Assembly (NCBI RefSeq): GCF_026262505.1
Contig: NC_067207.1
Span: 32,580,082-32,644,081, forward strand
Source: Trichomonas vaginalis G3
Lineage: Eukaryota > Parabasalia > Trichomonadida > Trichomonadidae
Direction: 5' to 3'
Length of the DNA: 64,000 bases
Position 1 is the first letter of the stretch; each line of letters starts with the position of its first letter. The notes below the pieces were generated by a model, which worked only from the letters and a program-made list of their open reading frames with translations, was not told the origin of the DNA and did no database searches. A program made the translations under genes and the position numbers. Positions 38,248 through 48,925 of the stretch are shown here, piece by piece.

Positions 38248-40014
38248 ATGCCTGAGTCAGCAGTTTTGTTCAAAACTCAAGGTTCTCAAGACCAAGAGGT
38301 CGTAGTAACAACAGGTCTCGAGATATTTTCGATGCTAAAGTTCTTCAAAAGAAAGATCACACTCATTCTTACATTTATTTTTGCCTGTATTTCGGGAATA
38401 TGCCCTTTAATCATGGTGAAGCTTATTGGTGGTGTCACAACAGATCTATCTTTAGGTGAATCCCAGGAAGAAGGAGATTTTATGAAAAGTATTATAAAAA
38501 ACATCATTAGGATGGCAATTGCAGATGCAGTTATGCTTGTTACTAACCTCATATCTCAATGCCTAAAGTCATTCTGCACACCACAATTTGCTCATGATCT
38601 CAGGTCTGAAATCTACGGTAACCTCATTGTAAAACCGATAGAGTATTTCGACAATGCTCAGACAGGAACCCTTATTGCCAGACTCTCCGAAGATGTTACG
38701 TTAATTAAAGAGATATACTGCGATAAAGCGATAGAAGCCTCAAAGAACTGTGCTTTCGCTCTCGCAGGTGTCATCATAGCATTTACAACTTCTTGGCTTG
38801 TTTCTCTCATTTGTGTTGCGACTCTTCCACTCATTATTACCATTTTCATGCTCACAGAGAAGTGCGTTGGCCATATGTGGCACATGTACAATGACAAATC
38901 AACTTACGCTATGGACAAAGCAGAAGAAGTCATTACACAGTTCAGAACAGTGAAGTCCTTTGACAATGAACTCGATGAGTACGAGAAGTATGCAGAGAGC
39001 CTTGATGGTGTCGATAGTGTCTATACGAAATCTGCCTCAATTCAAGGTTTCGAGTACGGAATTCTGACATTCATTGAAAACGGTCTCATCATTATGCTCT
39101 TTTACATCATGTGTTACTTCATTATCAAGAAACCGAAGTATGGCTTACAACCAGGTGATTGCATCACTCTCATTATCTCGGTTCTCATTGCTGCAATGGG
39201 ATTTGCAGGAATGTTTTCATCTTCCGACGACTTCAGAAGAGCAAACATTTCATCACGAAAAGTGCTTTCTATAATCAATCCTGAAGTCAAAGATAATGAA
39301 GTTCCGTCAAAACCAGAAATCAAAGATGTCACTGGAAAAGTTCAACATGCCCTCAATAACTTCAATATGACTGTTGAACCTGGTCAAACAGTTGCAATTG
39401 TTGGAGAAAGTGGAAGTGGAAAATCAACAGTTCTTCATCTTTTGCAGAGATTTTATGATGGCTATGAAGGAGAAATCACAATTGATGGTCGCAATGTCAA
39501 GGATTTCAGTGACAAAAGCATTTGTTCTAATATTGCTTCAGTTCCTCAAACTCCTGTGATCTTCTCAATGTCCATTGAAGACAACATCAAGTATTCACAT
39601 CCAAGTGCTTCCAATGATGAAGTTGTTTCTGCAGCCAACAGTGGAAATGCCCATGACTTCATAAACAACATATCTCAATCATACAATTCCGAAGTCTCAC
39701 AGAACTCATTGTCAGGTGGCCAGAAGCAAAGAATTTGCATTTCACGAGCAATTGTTGCAAACACACCCATCATTATTCTTGATGAAGCAACAGCATCTCT
39801 TGACACAGAATCAGAAAGTCTTGTCCAAAAATCAATTGAAAACTTCCACGGACAGAAGACTGTCATAGTTGTTGCCCACAGGTTGTCAACTGTCAAGTCT
39901 GCAGACATCATTTATGTCATGAAAGAAGGCCGTGTCGTTGAGAAAGGTAATCACGAACAACTTCTTTCTCTTAATGGTGTGTACTCTGATTTGGTTAAAT
40001 ACCAGCTTCAGTAA
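38248..40014 (+). CDS. ABC half-transporter, ABCB type, with an atypically short start of the nucleotide-binding domain
   Basis: 588 aa: an N-terminal transmembrane domain with about six helices (LILTFIFACISGICPLIMV, AGVIIAFTTSWLVSLICVAT, LIIMLFYIMCYFII among them), then one nucleotide-binding domain. It has Walker A GESGSGKST at 386-394, a Q-loop ASVPQTP, the signature LSGGQKQR at about 488, Walker B IIILDEATASLD and a H-loop AHRLST. It is an ABCB/MDR-like exporter that should dimerise. The usual FxNVSFxYPxR strand with the adenine-stacking aromatic residue is missing: TGKVQH runs straight into ALNNFNMTVEPGQ. About 15 residues appear deleted in frame, so ATP binding may be impaired. Confidence 0.92.
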   Translation: MPESAVLFKTQGSQDQEVVVTTGLEIFSMLKFFKRKITLILTFIFACISGICPLIMVKLIGGVTTDLSLGESQEEGDFMKSIIKNIIRMAIADAVMLVTNLISQCLKSFCTPQFAHDLRSEIYGNLIVKPIEYFDNAQTGTLIARLSEDVTLIKEIYCDKAIEASKNCAFALAGVIIAFTTSWLVSLICVATLPLIITIFMLTEKCVGHMWHMYNDKSTYAMDKAEEVITQFRTVKSFDNELDEYEKYAESLDGVDSVYTKSASIQGFEYGILTFIENGLIIMLFYIMCYFIIKKPKYGLQPGDCITLIISVLIAAMGFAGMFSSSDDFRRANISSRKVLSIINPEVKDNEVPSKPEIKDVTGKVQHALNNFNMTVEPGQTVAIVGESGSGKSTVLHLLQRFYDGYEGEITIDGRNVKDFSDKSICSNIASVPQTPVIFSMSIEDNIKYSHPSASNDEVVSAANSGNAHDFINNISQSYNSEVSQNSLSGGQKQRICISRAIVANTPIIILDEATASLDTESESLVQKSIENFHGQKTVIVVAHRLSTVKSADIIYVMKEGRVVEKGNHEQLLSLNGVYSDLVKYQLQ

Positions 40015-40387
40015 ACATAAATTTTTATCATATTTATATCATATTTTTGGTCAAATTAAATTCAATATCTCAGATTCTTAAATGAAATGTGGCAATAATG
40101 GATGTATTGCAATGATAGAATGCATTAAAATGGTATGAAAAATAAGAGTTTGGAAAATTTTATGAATAAAATATCATGGAAAACGGTGAAATTCTCAAAA
40201 CAATTAATAAAAAATCATTTTTGGGCGATTTTTTCAATTAATTTCAAATTTTGAAAGGAAATTGTCATTTTTCACAAGATATAAATCGGCCATTCTGCAT
40301 TATTTCATATAAATTTTAATATTATACTAATTATTTGTAATTTAAATTTCTATGCCAATATTTTTTCATAAATTTTTTTCGATTTTG
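40015..40387. other. Host intergenic sequence
   Basis: AT-rich spacer between the ABC transporter and a small tail-anchored protein gene. A TTCATAAAT word about 20 bp before the ATG at 40388 may act as initiator. Nothing else seen. Confidence 0.55.
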
Positions 40388-40849
40388 ATGGAAGAAGAAG
40401 CTGAATTCAATCAAATTGCAGAAACAATACAAAATATAATAAACTCCATTAATGAATCAAAGCTTAACAACGATATAAAGTCAGTAATGAACCAAAGACA
40501 AAATCTTTCAAAAATATATCCAAGATTATACGAATTAAAGCAAAAAATAATCAATTACAGAGGTATAAGTAAGTCAAAAAACGTTATTAATAAGGTAGAT
40601 ATGATTGGAAGACAATATATGATTGTCATGGCTGATGATTCACCGGATAACTCAGATTCTATTGAAATTGAGCGTCAAGAAATTGATTTACCTGAAGATT
40701 CGAGAAGTAATAACTCATCAATGCTTGAAGCAACTGAAGAAGAAAAGGTTATCGAAACTAATACAACAGAAAACGAATTTATGCAATCAATATTATACGC
40801 AGTAATATTTTGCATTCTCATGGGTGTGATATGGACCGGTTTTATTTGA
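40388..40849 (+). CDS. Tail-anchored coiled-coil protein, possibly SNARE-related (153 aa)
   Basis: The ATG at 40388 (MEEEAEFNQIAETIQNIINS) is preferred over the one 12 codons upstream, which adds a phenylalanine-rich lead. The N-terminal 75 residues are helical (AETIQNIINSINESK, KIYPRLYELKQKIINYRG), a serine/acid-rich linker follows, and a single C-terminal transmembrane helix (SILYAVIFCILMGVIWTGF) ends the protein. This layout fits a tail-anchored membrane protein of the secretory pathway, like the N-terminal-domain part of a Qb/Qc SNARE. No clear SNARE heptad layer is seen, so this is only a suggestion. Confidence 0.65.
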   Translation: MEEEAEFNQIAETIQNIINSINESKLNNDIKSVMNQRQNLSKIYPRLYELKQKIINYRGISKSKNVINKVDMIGRQYMIVMADDSPDNSDSIEIERQEIDLPEDSRSNNSSMLEATEEEKVIETNTTENEFMQSILYAVIFCILMGVIWTGFI

Positions 40850-42363
40850 TTATTTAACTATTTTCTTATTAACTCGATTTTTTTATGAAAATCCTTCAAC
40901 AAACATACAAATTACTTCATATCCAACAAGATTTAATCGGATTATTTCCAAAAATCCTTCAAATTTATTTTTGATTTTGGATTTTCCATTTTTATTCATG
41001 AAAACATATCAAGTAAGATGTTTTTATCGCTTACACATACTAATTAAAATCGAATTTTCAAGCGTTAACGTGATTTACTATACAAAAAAGTCAAAAATTG
41101 CAAAATATCAATAAAATAGACCATAATTAATCAAAAATCGATTTCATATTCGATATACAATACAAATATTTACAAGTAGTATCTTCAAATTTGATTATTT
41201 ATTCATCAAAAAATAAATTATAAATATAAGTGTCAAACGCATATAATAACATATCCAATATAACTATCCATACGAATAAATATGTCTCCTTAGCATTTTA
41301 TGAATTAAATTCATGTTTTCATATCGAATATTTAATTTCATTCGTAAATCATTATTATTAAATCGCGAATGAACTTCGTATTGTAATAAAACGATTAAAT
41401 AAAATGATATATGATAGTTTTGATTTGAATTGATGATATTTTTTAAATTTTATATTTTTCTTTTTGATTGCTTTCGATTATTATATAAATGCGATTATCT
41501 CTGGCTTGTATCAAGCTCTATTGCACTATTTTTCATCGAAGATTTATTTAAAATCTTGTTGATATCTCTTGAGTAAACCTTTCAAAAGATATTGATTCAT
41601 TTGAAATATTTTGTGGAAAAGACAAATTAATTATCGATGAATTAGTGTTCTTTCAAATCTTATTCGTCAATCAATTGTGAATTTATTGAGTTTATTCGGT
41701 TTCCAAATGTAACATATTGACGATTCAAATGCGTAGATGCTATACTTTTATTCGACCTCAATTTAGGTCTCAAACGGTAAGGAATATTTCAAAGGTGCGA
41801 TACAAGAGTCGAACTATGTCATAAAAATGATTATAAAGCAATAATATTATTGAACGACTTAATTCATTTCGTTTTCTCCATGATTTTGATTAAAACGTTT
41901 TTAATTATATTTCCGTTTCTTCTCAAAAATTGTAAGCGATTAACAGAATTTACGGCAAAAATTATAAAAATAATTTTTTGAATCAAATTCCTCAGGCACC
42001 AATTGCTATATGATAGAGTTTACCGATAGGGCCTATGTAATCGGTTTCTTGATTTCCGATAAAACTATCAAATATTAAAATTTAATAAATCATCAACGTA
42101 TAAAATAGTATCAAGAATCATGCTCTTTACACAGATTACTATTGTTTATGCCTAAAATCAAACTATTCAAATTTGTGGTTTGAAAAATAAAATGAACTCA
42201 TTTATTTTCCTAAATTTATCATATTCATATTTCTTGATTATAGAGCATTCTATATCATAAATATTTTGATTTGTCCAATTATGACGATAGGAAATGTGAT
42301 TCATGGTGAACATTTATCCTTTTGAATGTTGATAAAAATGGTTTCCTTTTTCGGTTTCCATTA
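40850..42363. other. Host intergenic sequence
   Basis: AT-rich noncoding sequence of 1.5 kb left of a transposon-like segment. No gene, RNA or repeat was recognised. Confidence 0.6.
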
Positions 42364-43412
42364 AGGGTTTCGTTTTGCTAAAATTGTCACTTTTATAGCA
42401 TATTTGTTTTTGGATGTTTTGCGAAACCAAAAAAAAACTATGATATACAATGTGTGTGTAAAGAAAATACTTTATTTACTAGTTAAAAAATCATTTGGTA
42501 TTGATCAAATTATTTTTTCTGGATAAGATATTATATGGATAATTGGATAGAAAATACAATTATATAATCTTGTACCTGGTTTAATTAAGCTAATTGTCAT
42601 CAGAAACTTGTAATTTTTATGAATTTCAGATTTTCTTTTCATTACTGCTTTTCTTAATAGGTCAAGTTCTTATTTACGTTATAAAGTATGATATTTACAA
42701 ATATCAAGTTATCATGTTTTTTGAGAAATTATGAGAAACAAACAAAAATGAAAAGATAGGAATAGCAATGAATAGTGATGTGGGTATAGAAAATGTAAGA
42801 GATATGAATGCAAAGCAATCAGTATTTAGGATATTGACCATAGATTTCGAAAAAAAAATGCTGCATATTGAGCGAAAACTATGATTATATTATAAGGCTG
42901 TCATTTAAAGCATAATGAAACTATTCCCTTTTCATTTTAATCGAATAAGATAGTAAAGATTTTTGAATTAGCTAGAAACTGATGAGATGTTTTCACAAAT
43001 CAGATTTTTAATCTCTATAATGCATAATTCACTCAATATCTCAATTTTGATATTGCGAGATATTTTTGCTATCGGTTTCGCAATTTTGACACAATAGCAA
43101 GAGGGTTCTATAAGCATTATTATCAACGTAGAATCTGAATATCATATCAGAAAATGTCGCAAATCTGACATTTACCGACCAAATAGCAAAAATAATTGAA
43201 TACTTTTCGCAAAAACTTTAAAAATCGATAAAAATATGAAATATAGATATTAAAGAGACTTTTTATATAATATTCATAAAGATTTTCCAAAAATATGATA
43301 CCGCAAAATTAAAAAAGTGACGTCTTGAGTGGAGTCAAAGGTCGAAATTGCTAGCTAAATGTTTTTTTAGCGAAATTGCGTATTGTACGTTTTTTTCGCA
43401 AAACGAAACCCT
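42364..43412. mobile_element. TA-flanked non-autonomous DNA transposon candidate (1.05 kb)
   Basis: AGGGTTTCGTTTTGC at 42364-42378 is the perfect inverted complement of GCAAAACGAAACCCT at 43398-43412. Both ends are flanked by TA (42362-42363 and 43413-43414), as expected for the Tc1/mariner superfamily, which is abundant in Trichomonas as Tvmar1. The interior has no open frame and carries repeated TTTCGCAA/TTGCGAAA words. It is therefore a non-autonomous or eroded copy. The terminal repeat is short and the family is uncertain. Confidence 0.6.
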
Positions 43413-43651
43413 TAGTTTCCACAATTATGTGAAATTCATTTTGCTTGATTATTAATTCAAAAATTTGAAAGTGTTCATCAAAAATTTTATTACATGATAT
43501 GATGTATTATCTATTTACAATGTATTTTTGAAAAATTAGCCAAAGTTACGAATTGATCGGTCAAATTTACTCTCAATTAATGACCAAAGTATTCACAAAT
43601 TTTCAATACAGTTTAATCTATCGTTCCCAACTTTACATAGAACTGAAATCA
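43413..43651. other. Upstream region of the kelch gene
   Basis: About 240 bp between the transposon-like segment and the kelch start. An in-frame extension from 43553 is open but lacks a kelch-family sequence and is treated as 5-prime untranslated. No clear initiator word was pinned down. Confidence 0.45.
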
Positions 43652-44782
43652 ATGGGTTCAGGCCCTAGTATCAACCAATCACCAATGAATCTTCAATACG
43701 ACCAATACCAACCATTCTTCGCAGATGACATCCCAGAATGCTATGATATCCAAAAGAAAACTGAATCAGATTTTGGATTTAACGCGATATGGTCCGTAAG
43801 ACCATTAGATTCTGTAAGTCCCATTAACAGAACAGGATATATATCAGCATACGATCCTGAAAACGACTGTGCATACATAGGATACGGCTGCACAGAATCC
43901 AAACAGCATATCATCGATTTATGGCGTTTGGACATGAAGACACGACGTTGGAAAGAAATCCAAATAGAGAATAACAAAGTTACACCAAGAGCTGGCGCCA
44001 GAGCCGTTTTAGTTGGAAATTTCCTTTGGGTTTTCGGTGGTTTCTACAATAAGCAGTACTTGGGCGATCTCCACTGCATCAATCTTCTTACAGGTGCTAT
44101 CGTACACCCACAGACTACAGGCCAAGGTCCAAAGAACTGCAGTGGTCATTCGATGAATTATGTCAATGGAAAAATTGTAATTTTCGGTGGTTACAATAAT
44201 GGATCCATTGAGCAATGCTGCATATTAGACCTTAGAACCATGGCATGGACCAGTATCGAGACGAAATTAACCAAATTCTCCCACGCTTCAACTGTTTATA
44301 ACAATGAAGTATACTTATATGGAGGATCCAAGACCAATGCAATGATAAAGATAAATCCTCAGACCAAAGAGATCTTTAGTTTGGCTTCTTTCGGACATTT
44401 CCCTTCTTACACTATGACCAAGTCATCAATGGTTACTGTTGGCAAGTATATTGTCCAGATTGGTGGTGTTGCCAAGGCTGGCCAGCAGTTTTCGGCCATC
44501 AGAGTTTACGATATCGAAAGAGGTTTATGGTCCAAGCTTCCCATCTCTCCTGATAACACTTCTACATTGTTATGCGATGGAGAAATTGATCAGGACGGAT
44601 ATTTCAATCTCCCATCTTGTTACGACGTTACTTTGGTTTATCGCGAACAAGAGAGAGAGATTGTCGCATTAGAAGGAAAGCCATTTAACAATCCTCCTTA
44701 TTTAGCTGTTTTATCACTAGGAGAAGCCATTCCAGAGCTTAATCTCCACAGTGATTTGCTCTCTATGTTGAATTCATTCTAA
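43652..44782 (+). CDS. Kelch-repeat protein, possibly N-myristoylated
   Basis: Starting at the ATG at 43652 gives MGSGPSINQS, which fits an N-myristoylation signal (glycine 2, serine 6). An earlier ATG in the same frame at 43553 would bury it. Kelch repeats follow at about 50-residue spacing: FLWVFGGFYNKQYLGDLHC, KIVIFGGYNNGSIEQCC with MAWTSI, EVYLYGGSKTNAMIKIN, and YIVQIGGVAKAGQQFSAIRV with GLWSKL. The repeats should form a beta-propeller for protein binding. No BTB or F-box domain is present. It is a host gene between two noncoding gaps. Confidence 0.85.
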   Translation: MGSGPSINQSPMNLQYDQYQPFFADDIPECYDIQKKTESDFGFNAIWSVRPLDSVSPINRTGYISAYDPENDCAYIGYGCTESKQHIIDLWRLDMKTRRWKEIQIENNKVTPRAGARAVLVGNFLWVFGGFYNKQYLGDLHCINLLTGAIVHPQTTGQGPKNCSGHSMNYVNGKIVIFGGYNNGSIEQCCILDLRTMAWTSIETKLTKFSHASTVYNNEVYLYGGSKTNAMIKINPQTKEIFSLASFGHFPSYTMTKSSMVTVGKYIVQIGGVAKAGQQFSAIRVYDIERGLWSKLPISPDNTSTLLCDGEIDQDGYFNLPSCYDVTLVYREQEREIVALEGKPFNNPPYLAVLSLGEAIPELNLHSDLLSMLNSF

Positions 44783-45853
44783 TTTTCGGATTTTGTTGCG
44801 TGTTTGTATTATTTATATTAATATTCTTAAAAACAAATTTTTAAATAATTTTGATGATTGTTTTTTTATTCAAGATCTCTTCAAAATTAATTAATATCAA
44901 ATCAATCTCCTTTTCCTTCGCAAAGTCTCTTATTTAGATTTTCGATAGAGATTCACTCAATATTGAGGTAGAAAACCGATAGTCAGACTTTACAAAGGAA
45001 AATGTGTTTAATGCTCTCTTCAGATCTTTTTTTCACAGCCTTTTGAGCAAGAATGCCTTATTATCTTTTCAAGATATCATATACCTAGCTATTCATTTTG
45101 AAAAACTCCGATTTTTTTTTTTCAATGCAAATAATGCGGACTTAAACCTTGGAAGAAACTTATCAAAATCAACAACAAGATAGCATCTAAAGTACATTTT
45201 ATTATGTAACTATTCTTATCCATTTAAATTAGCTCTAGAAAGAATTCCTCTGTTACAAGAAAAAAAATTACTCATGAAATAACGTGCAAAGATCTGAAGT
45301 TATACCTTTCAATATATGGCTCGCTTCAGCGCTAACCTACAAGATCTATATTAAACAAACTTACCAAATGTGAAATCACCTTATTTTCCAATTATTTGAC
45401 AGTAATTGAAAAAAATAATTTACAATATATAGTTGGAATTCATAAAGAATTTTCAATTTTTAGCTATTGTAAATTGAATCCCATTCAATTTTTGAGGTGA
45501 TTCAACCGATTAGAAGTTGAAAGGTCGGTCCAAACTTACTATCGATCTAGTACTCATACAATATGGTATTTGTAGAAATCATAAAGAATTAGCAAAATAG
45601 AAGTTTAATTTTCCTTTCACTTTTTGACACCAAAAAGTAATTTCCATAAAATATATTTATATAACTAATTTCTTCAAGATTTTCCGATTTATTTGTTACG
45701 AAATTGAAAGTATTTCAAACGATTTATAAATAATAAATATAAGATATTATGGATTTATCATAGAAAATTCATATCGAGATGAAGTTTTTCAATAAGATCA
45801 AAAATCTGTTTTACAACGTCGATTTTTATTTTTTTCACTAATTTATTTTTTTC
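44783..45853. other. Host intergenic sequence
   Basis: About 1.07 kb of AT-rich noncoding sequence between the kelch gene and the cysteine-rich gene. TTTTTTTCACTAATTTATTTTTTTC before the ATG at 45854 contains an initiator-like TTCACTAA. Nothing else recognised. Confidence 0.6.
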
Positions 45854-47374
45854 ATGGATAAGGATACACTTGACACTTTGCTTTATGTCTTGAAGATATT
45901 CGGATTTATTCTAGCTGGTGAATCAGCTTTCCTCCTGATCATTTTCTTCCTTTTCCCGGAAAGATTTCTCAAAATAGGTTGGTGCAATGATTGTTGTGGT
46001 AAATTGATCGAAATTTTCTGCTGCAGGTATCCTGAAGATTACCCTGATAAAGTGTATCCATATCAAAATTATTGTGGAATTCTAGGCTGCATATGTGGAT
46101 GTGGAATCATACCAGGAATCGTGCAATGCATTTGCGAAGAAAATCCTATCAATAAGGGTAACTGGTTTATGCATTTTTTATCAGCAGTTTCTCGAACATT
46201 ATGCTGCTGTTGCAAACATCATCAATACAGGCGAAAACACGAAACAGTAGAAACAACACCATGCGATGTATGCTGTTTCAATTGTTTATGTTGCACTAAT
46301 GACAGATATTATTGTTGTTGCGAGAATAATTACGGAGTTCCAGCCAGAGAATACGGCTGCTGCGATGCACCAATAGCTAGAAGCAATTGTAATAATTCAT
46401 GCAAAAAATGCTGCAATTTCTGCTGCTGTACGAGTGGAAATTCAGCACATTTCAATAACACGGCCGCGGTGAGAAAAACTCTCACCTTAAGTTCTACTTT
46501 AAATATGGTGAAGAAACGGCCACATATTTCTGCTGCGCTGGTTGTACATTAGGTTGTTGTATGAGGAAATGCTGTCCATGTGGATGCTGATGTGGTGGTG
46601 GTGGTGGTGGCGGAGATGTAGTCCCAGTTGGAGGTTGCGGCGATTTGGATTGCTGTTGTTGTTGTTGCGATGGATGCAATTGCGATTGCGGTGGCGGTGA
46701 TTGCGGCGAAGGTGCCGTGTATATTTTATTGATATTCGCATTGGTTTTACTCGCATTGTTTGTTGCTTTCTCGATATTTATTTTCGCATATGTTATTATC
46801 AACGTTATCACAGCAGATACACCTGAACAAGTTAAAATAGGAAATCAATGTTGTAATCGCGAGTTTGCGGGATATGTTAACGAAGCCCCTGTATGGAGAA
46901 GAGTAGAAGATGGTGATTACAGTTATGAATCAAGTGATGAACAGAAGAAGAAGCAGAGCACACCAAAGGATATTGAAGCACAATTCATAGAACAAACTCA
47001 AGCGATATTTTCGGGCTTATCCTACAATCAACAACAACAACAACAAGAAGTTCGTTATGATCCTACTCCATACCAACAAAACAATACTTCACAACAAATT
47101 TCTTATGTTGCTCCTCCTCAACCTCTCAAGATCAATACCAATATCAATATGCTCAGCCTGCACAAAGCCCTTACGAACAACAACAACCACAGCCAAACTC
47201 ATACGATGCAAACCAACCTGTTCAAACCCCTTATGAACCACCTCAGACACAATCTGAACAAAATGCTCCTGAAGAAGCTCAGCCAGAGCCACAAAAAGTA
47301 TCCAATGATGCAGAAAATCATGATACAGAACAAGTTGAAGCTCCTGAACAAAACGACCAACATCAATCCGAAGT
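45854..47374 (+). pseudogene. Host cysteine-rich membrane protein gene, decayed and cut by Maverick C
   Basis: The N-terminus has one hydrophobic helix (GESAFLLIIFFLFPERF). Dense CC clusters follow (GWCNDCCGKLIEIFCC, LCCCCKHH, CCFNCLCC, YYCCCENN, KKCCNFCCC), then a glycine/cysteine-rich segment (CCCCCCDGCNCDCGGG), a second membrane helix (VYILLIFALVLLALFVAFSI) and a glutamine/proline-rich tail. As a host gene it shows a frameshift near 46450-46490, an in-frame TGA at 46588-46590 in the cysteine-rich part, and another frameshift near 47115, after which the Q/P-rich tail reads in a new frame. The tail is then interrupted at about 47375 by the Maverick. Cysteine clusters suggest palmitoylation or metal binding; function unknown. 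Confidence 0.7.
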
Positions 47375-47740
47375 AGTATATGTGGAAGGGTTGTGTGACT
47401 TTTTTTGTTACGTCTATATATAGATGAAGGTATATTTTCACATCTTCTATATATAGATGATATAAAATTTTTTCTTACGTTTTTTAAGTCATGAATTCGT
47501 AAGAAAGCGCGACATTATTAAATAAATTAGTAATAAATATTTATTTATAAACCATTAAAAAAATTAACATTAATTTTAAAATAATTTATTTTTTTATCTT
47601 TTATAAAAGAAGCTATATATAGATGATGTCAGATATTCCGCGATTAATTAAACATTGTTTAAATCCTGAATGGGTTAAACTTCTTACGAAAAATTAAAAC
47701 TTAGTTATGTTTATTATTTTATTTTTTTATTTTGTATGAA
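47375..47740. repeat. Left terminal region of Maverick C
   Basis: No gene. CTATATATAGATGA occurs three times (near 47413, 47447 and 47612). TTCTTACG pairs with CGTAAGAA in a dyad near 47471-47504. The terminal repeat extent is unknown because the right end is outside the window. A T-rich leader (TTATTTTATTTTTTTATTTT) precedes the first gene. Confidence 0.6.
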
Positions 47741-48844
47741 ATGAGTGTCAAGACTAACAACGTTAAAAAATTAGGATTCACAAACAGGGAAATAAAGGAT
47801 ATATTAGAGGAGGCGGGTTATGAGGTTGATAAATATTATTTAAGAAATTGTCAAAAATTCGCGGAGTTTTTAAATGAGTTTGATTATGATGGAAAAATGA
47901 ATAAAGATGATGTTATAAATTTCTTATATCCCACATCTAAAAAAGAAGAAAAACCTAAAGAACCTGATGTTTTCCCTGAATATTATGAAGAACGAATTAA
48001 AGATGATGAATATTATAACGATGAGATTGAGAAATTGGAACAATTAAGAAATGAAATAGATGAAAGAATTAGTGAATTGAGAAATGTTGAGAATGAAGTA
48101 GAGGGTTTAATGAATATCCCAGCTTCAGAATCAGAAGTTCAAAAATCACATGAGGAAAGATATAAAAATTACTTTTTGGAATCTACTAAAAATTTATTAG
48201 ATGGTGATATTGACGAAACACTTTCAGAAGAAGGTACTAAATTTATTCGTAAACATAAGTTACAATTTATTGATAATGAAGAATACCCCTGTATCCTACT
48301 TTCACCACCTTTAGATTCCGAAAAATTCAAAAAAGCTCTTAAAAACGTGACATATGCAACTAATACGATTAAGAAAGAAGATCATGATATTTACACAAAT
48401 TATTATTTAAATAAATGCACAGGTGTTGATAAAGTTTTTGATTTATTAGATAAAATATCAAAAGAAACCATTGGAACCTATAAAATTTTGTGTGATTGTG
48501 GTTTCATTATTGAAGATACCAATAATGTTTCATATGAAAGAACAGCACCGAAGGAAGACGAAGTTGAAAGGTCTATACCATTCGTTATTAAGAACATAAA
48601 AGATATGAAAACGTATAAGCATTATATTTATTCATTTATTTCAGAAAAAATGGAAGCAACCCATAAAACATCATCTCATCATTTTATAGCTATTCATACA
48701 TTCCTTTTCAAAGTTGTGAAATTAAATAAGACAGGAATTAGATTTAATGTATCAGGGTACGCATTCTTGAGTAAATTAAAATGTATTCGTCACGTCGCAG
48801 ATGATAAAAATTTATGTGTTCTTAATTCATTTTATGGACTTTAG
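47741..48844 (+). CDS. Maverick C protein matching the N-terminal region of the B polymerase
   Basis: Start at the ATG at 47741 (MSVKTNNVKKLGFTN). An EF-hand-like helix pair (FAEFLNEFDYDGKMNKDDV) and a coiled coil (EIEKLEQLRNEIDERISEL) are followed by GLMNIPASESEV, which matches IMNVPASNSPV in the N-terminal region of the B polymerase. The C-terminus (DDKNLCVLNSFYGL) corresponds to the cysteine-bearing start of the OTU-like segment. In B this region is part of the polymerase; here it is a separate frame with its own stop, and the next gene has its own T-rich leader. It may be the terminal protein, separated from the polymerase, or a broken part of it. Confidence 0.65.
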   Translation: MSVKTNNVKKLGFTNREIKDILEEAGYEVDKYYLRNCQKFAEFLNEFDYDGKMNKDDVINFLYPTSKKEEKPKEPDVFPEYYEERIKDDEYYNDEIEKLEQLRNEIDERISELRNVENEVEGLMNIPASESEVQKSHEERYKNYFLESTKNLLDGDIDETLSEEGTKFIRKHKLQFIDNEEYPCILLSPPLDSEKFKKALKNVTYATNTIKKEDHDIYTNYYLNKCTGVDKVFDLLDKISKETIGTYKILCDCGFIIEDTNNVSYERTAPKEDEVERSIPFVIKNIKDMKTYKHYIYSFISEKMEATHKTSSHHFIAIHTFLFKVVKLNKTGIRFNVSGYAFLSKLKCIRHVADDKNLCVLNSFYGL

Positions 48845-48925
48845 CCCTGAACTCTCTGAGTCTCGGACTTTAAAAAAAATAAACTTTATTTTTATTTATA
48901 TTTTTTAATTTTTATTCTTACATAA

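Noticed and set aside
46494-46811. Proline/glutamine/histidine-rich minus-strand frames
   Set aside because: Complement of the glycine/cysteine-rich host gene; composition is a shadow of GGT/TGT repeats.
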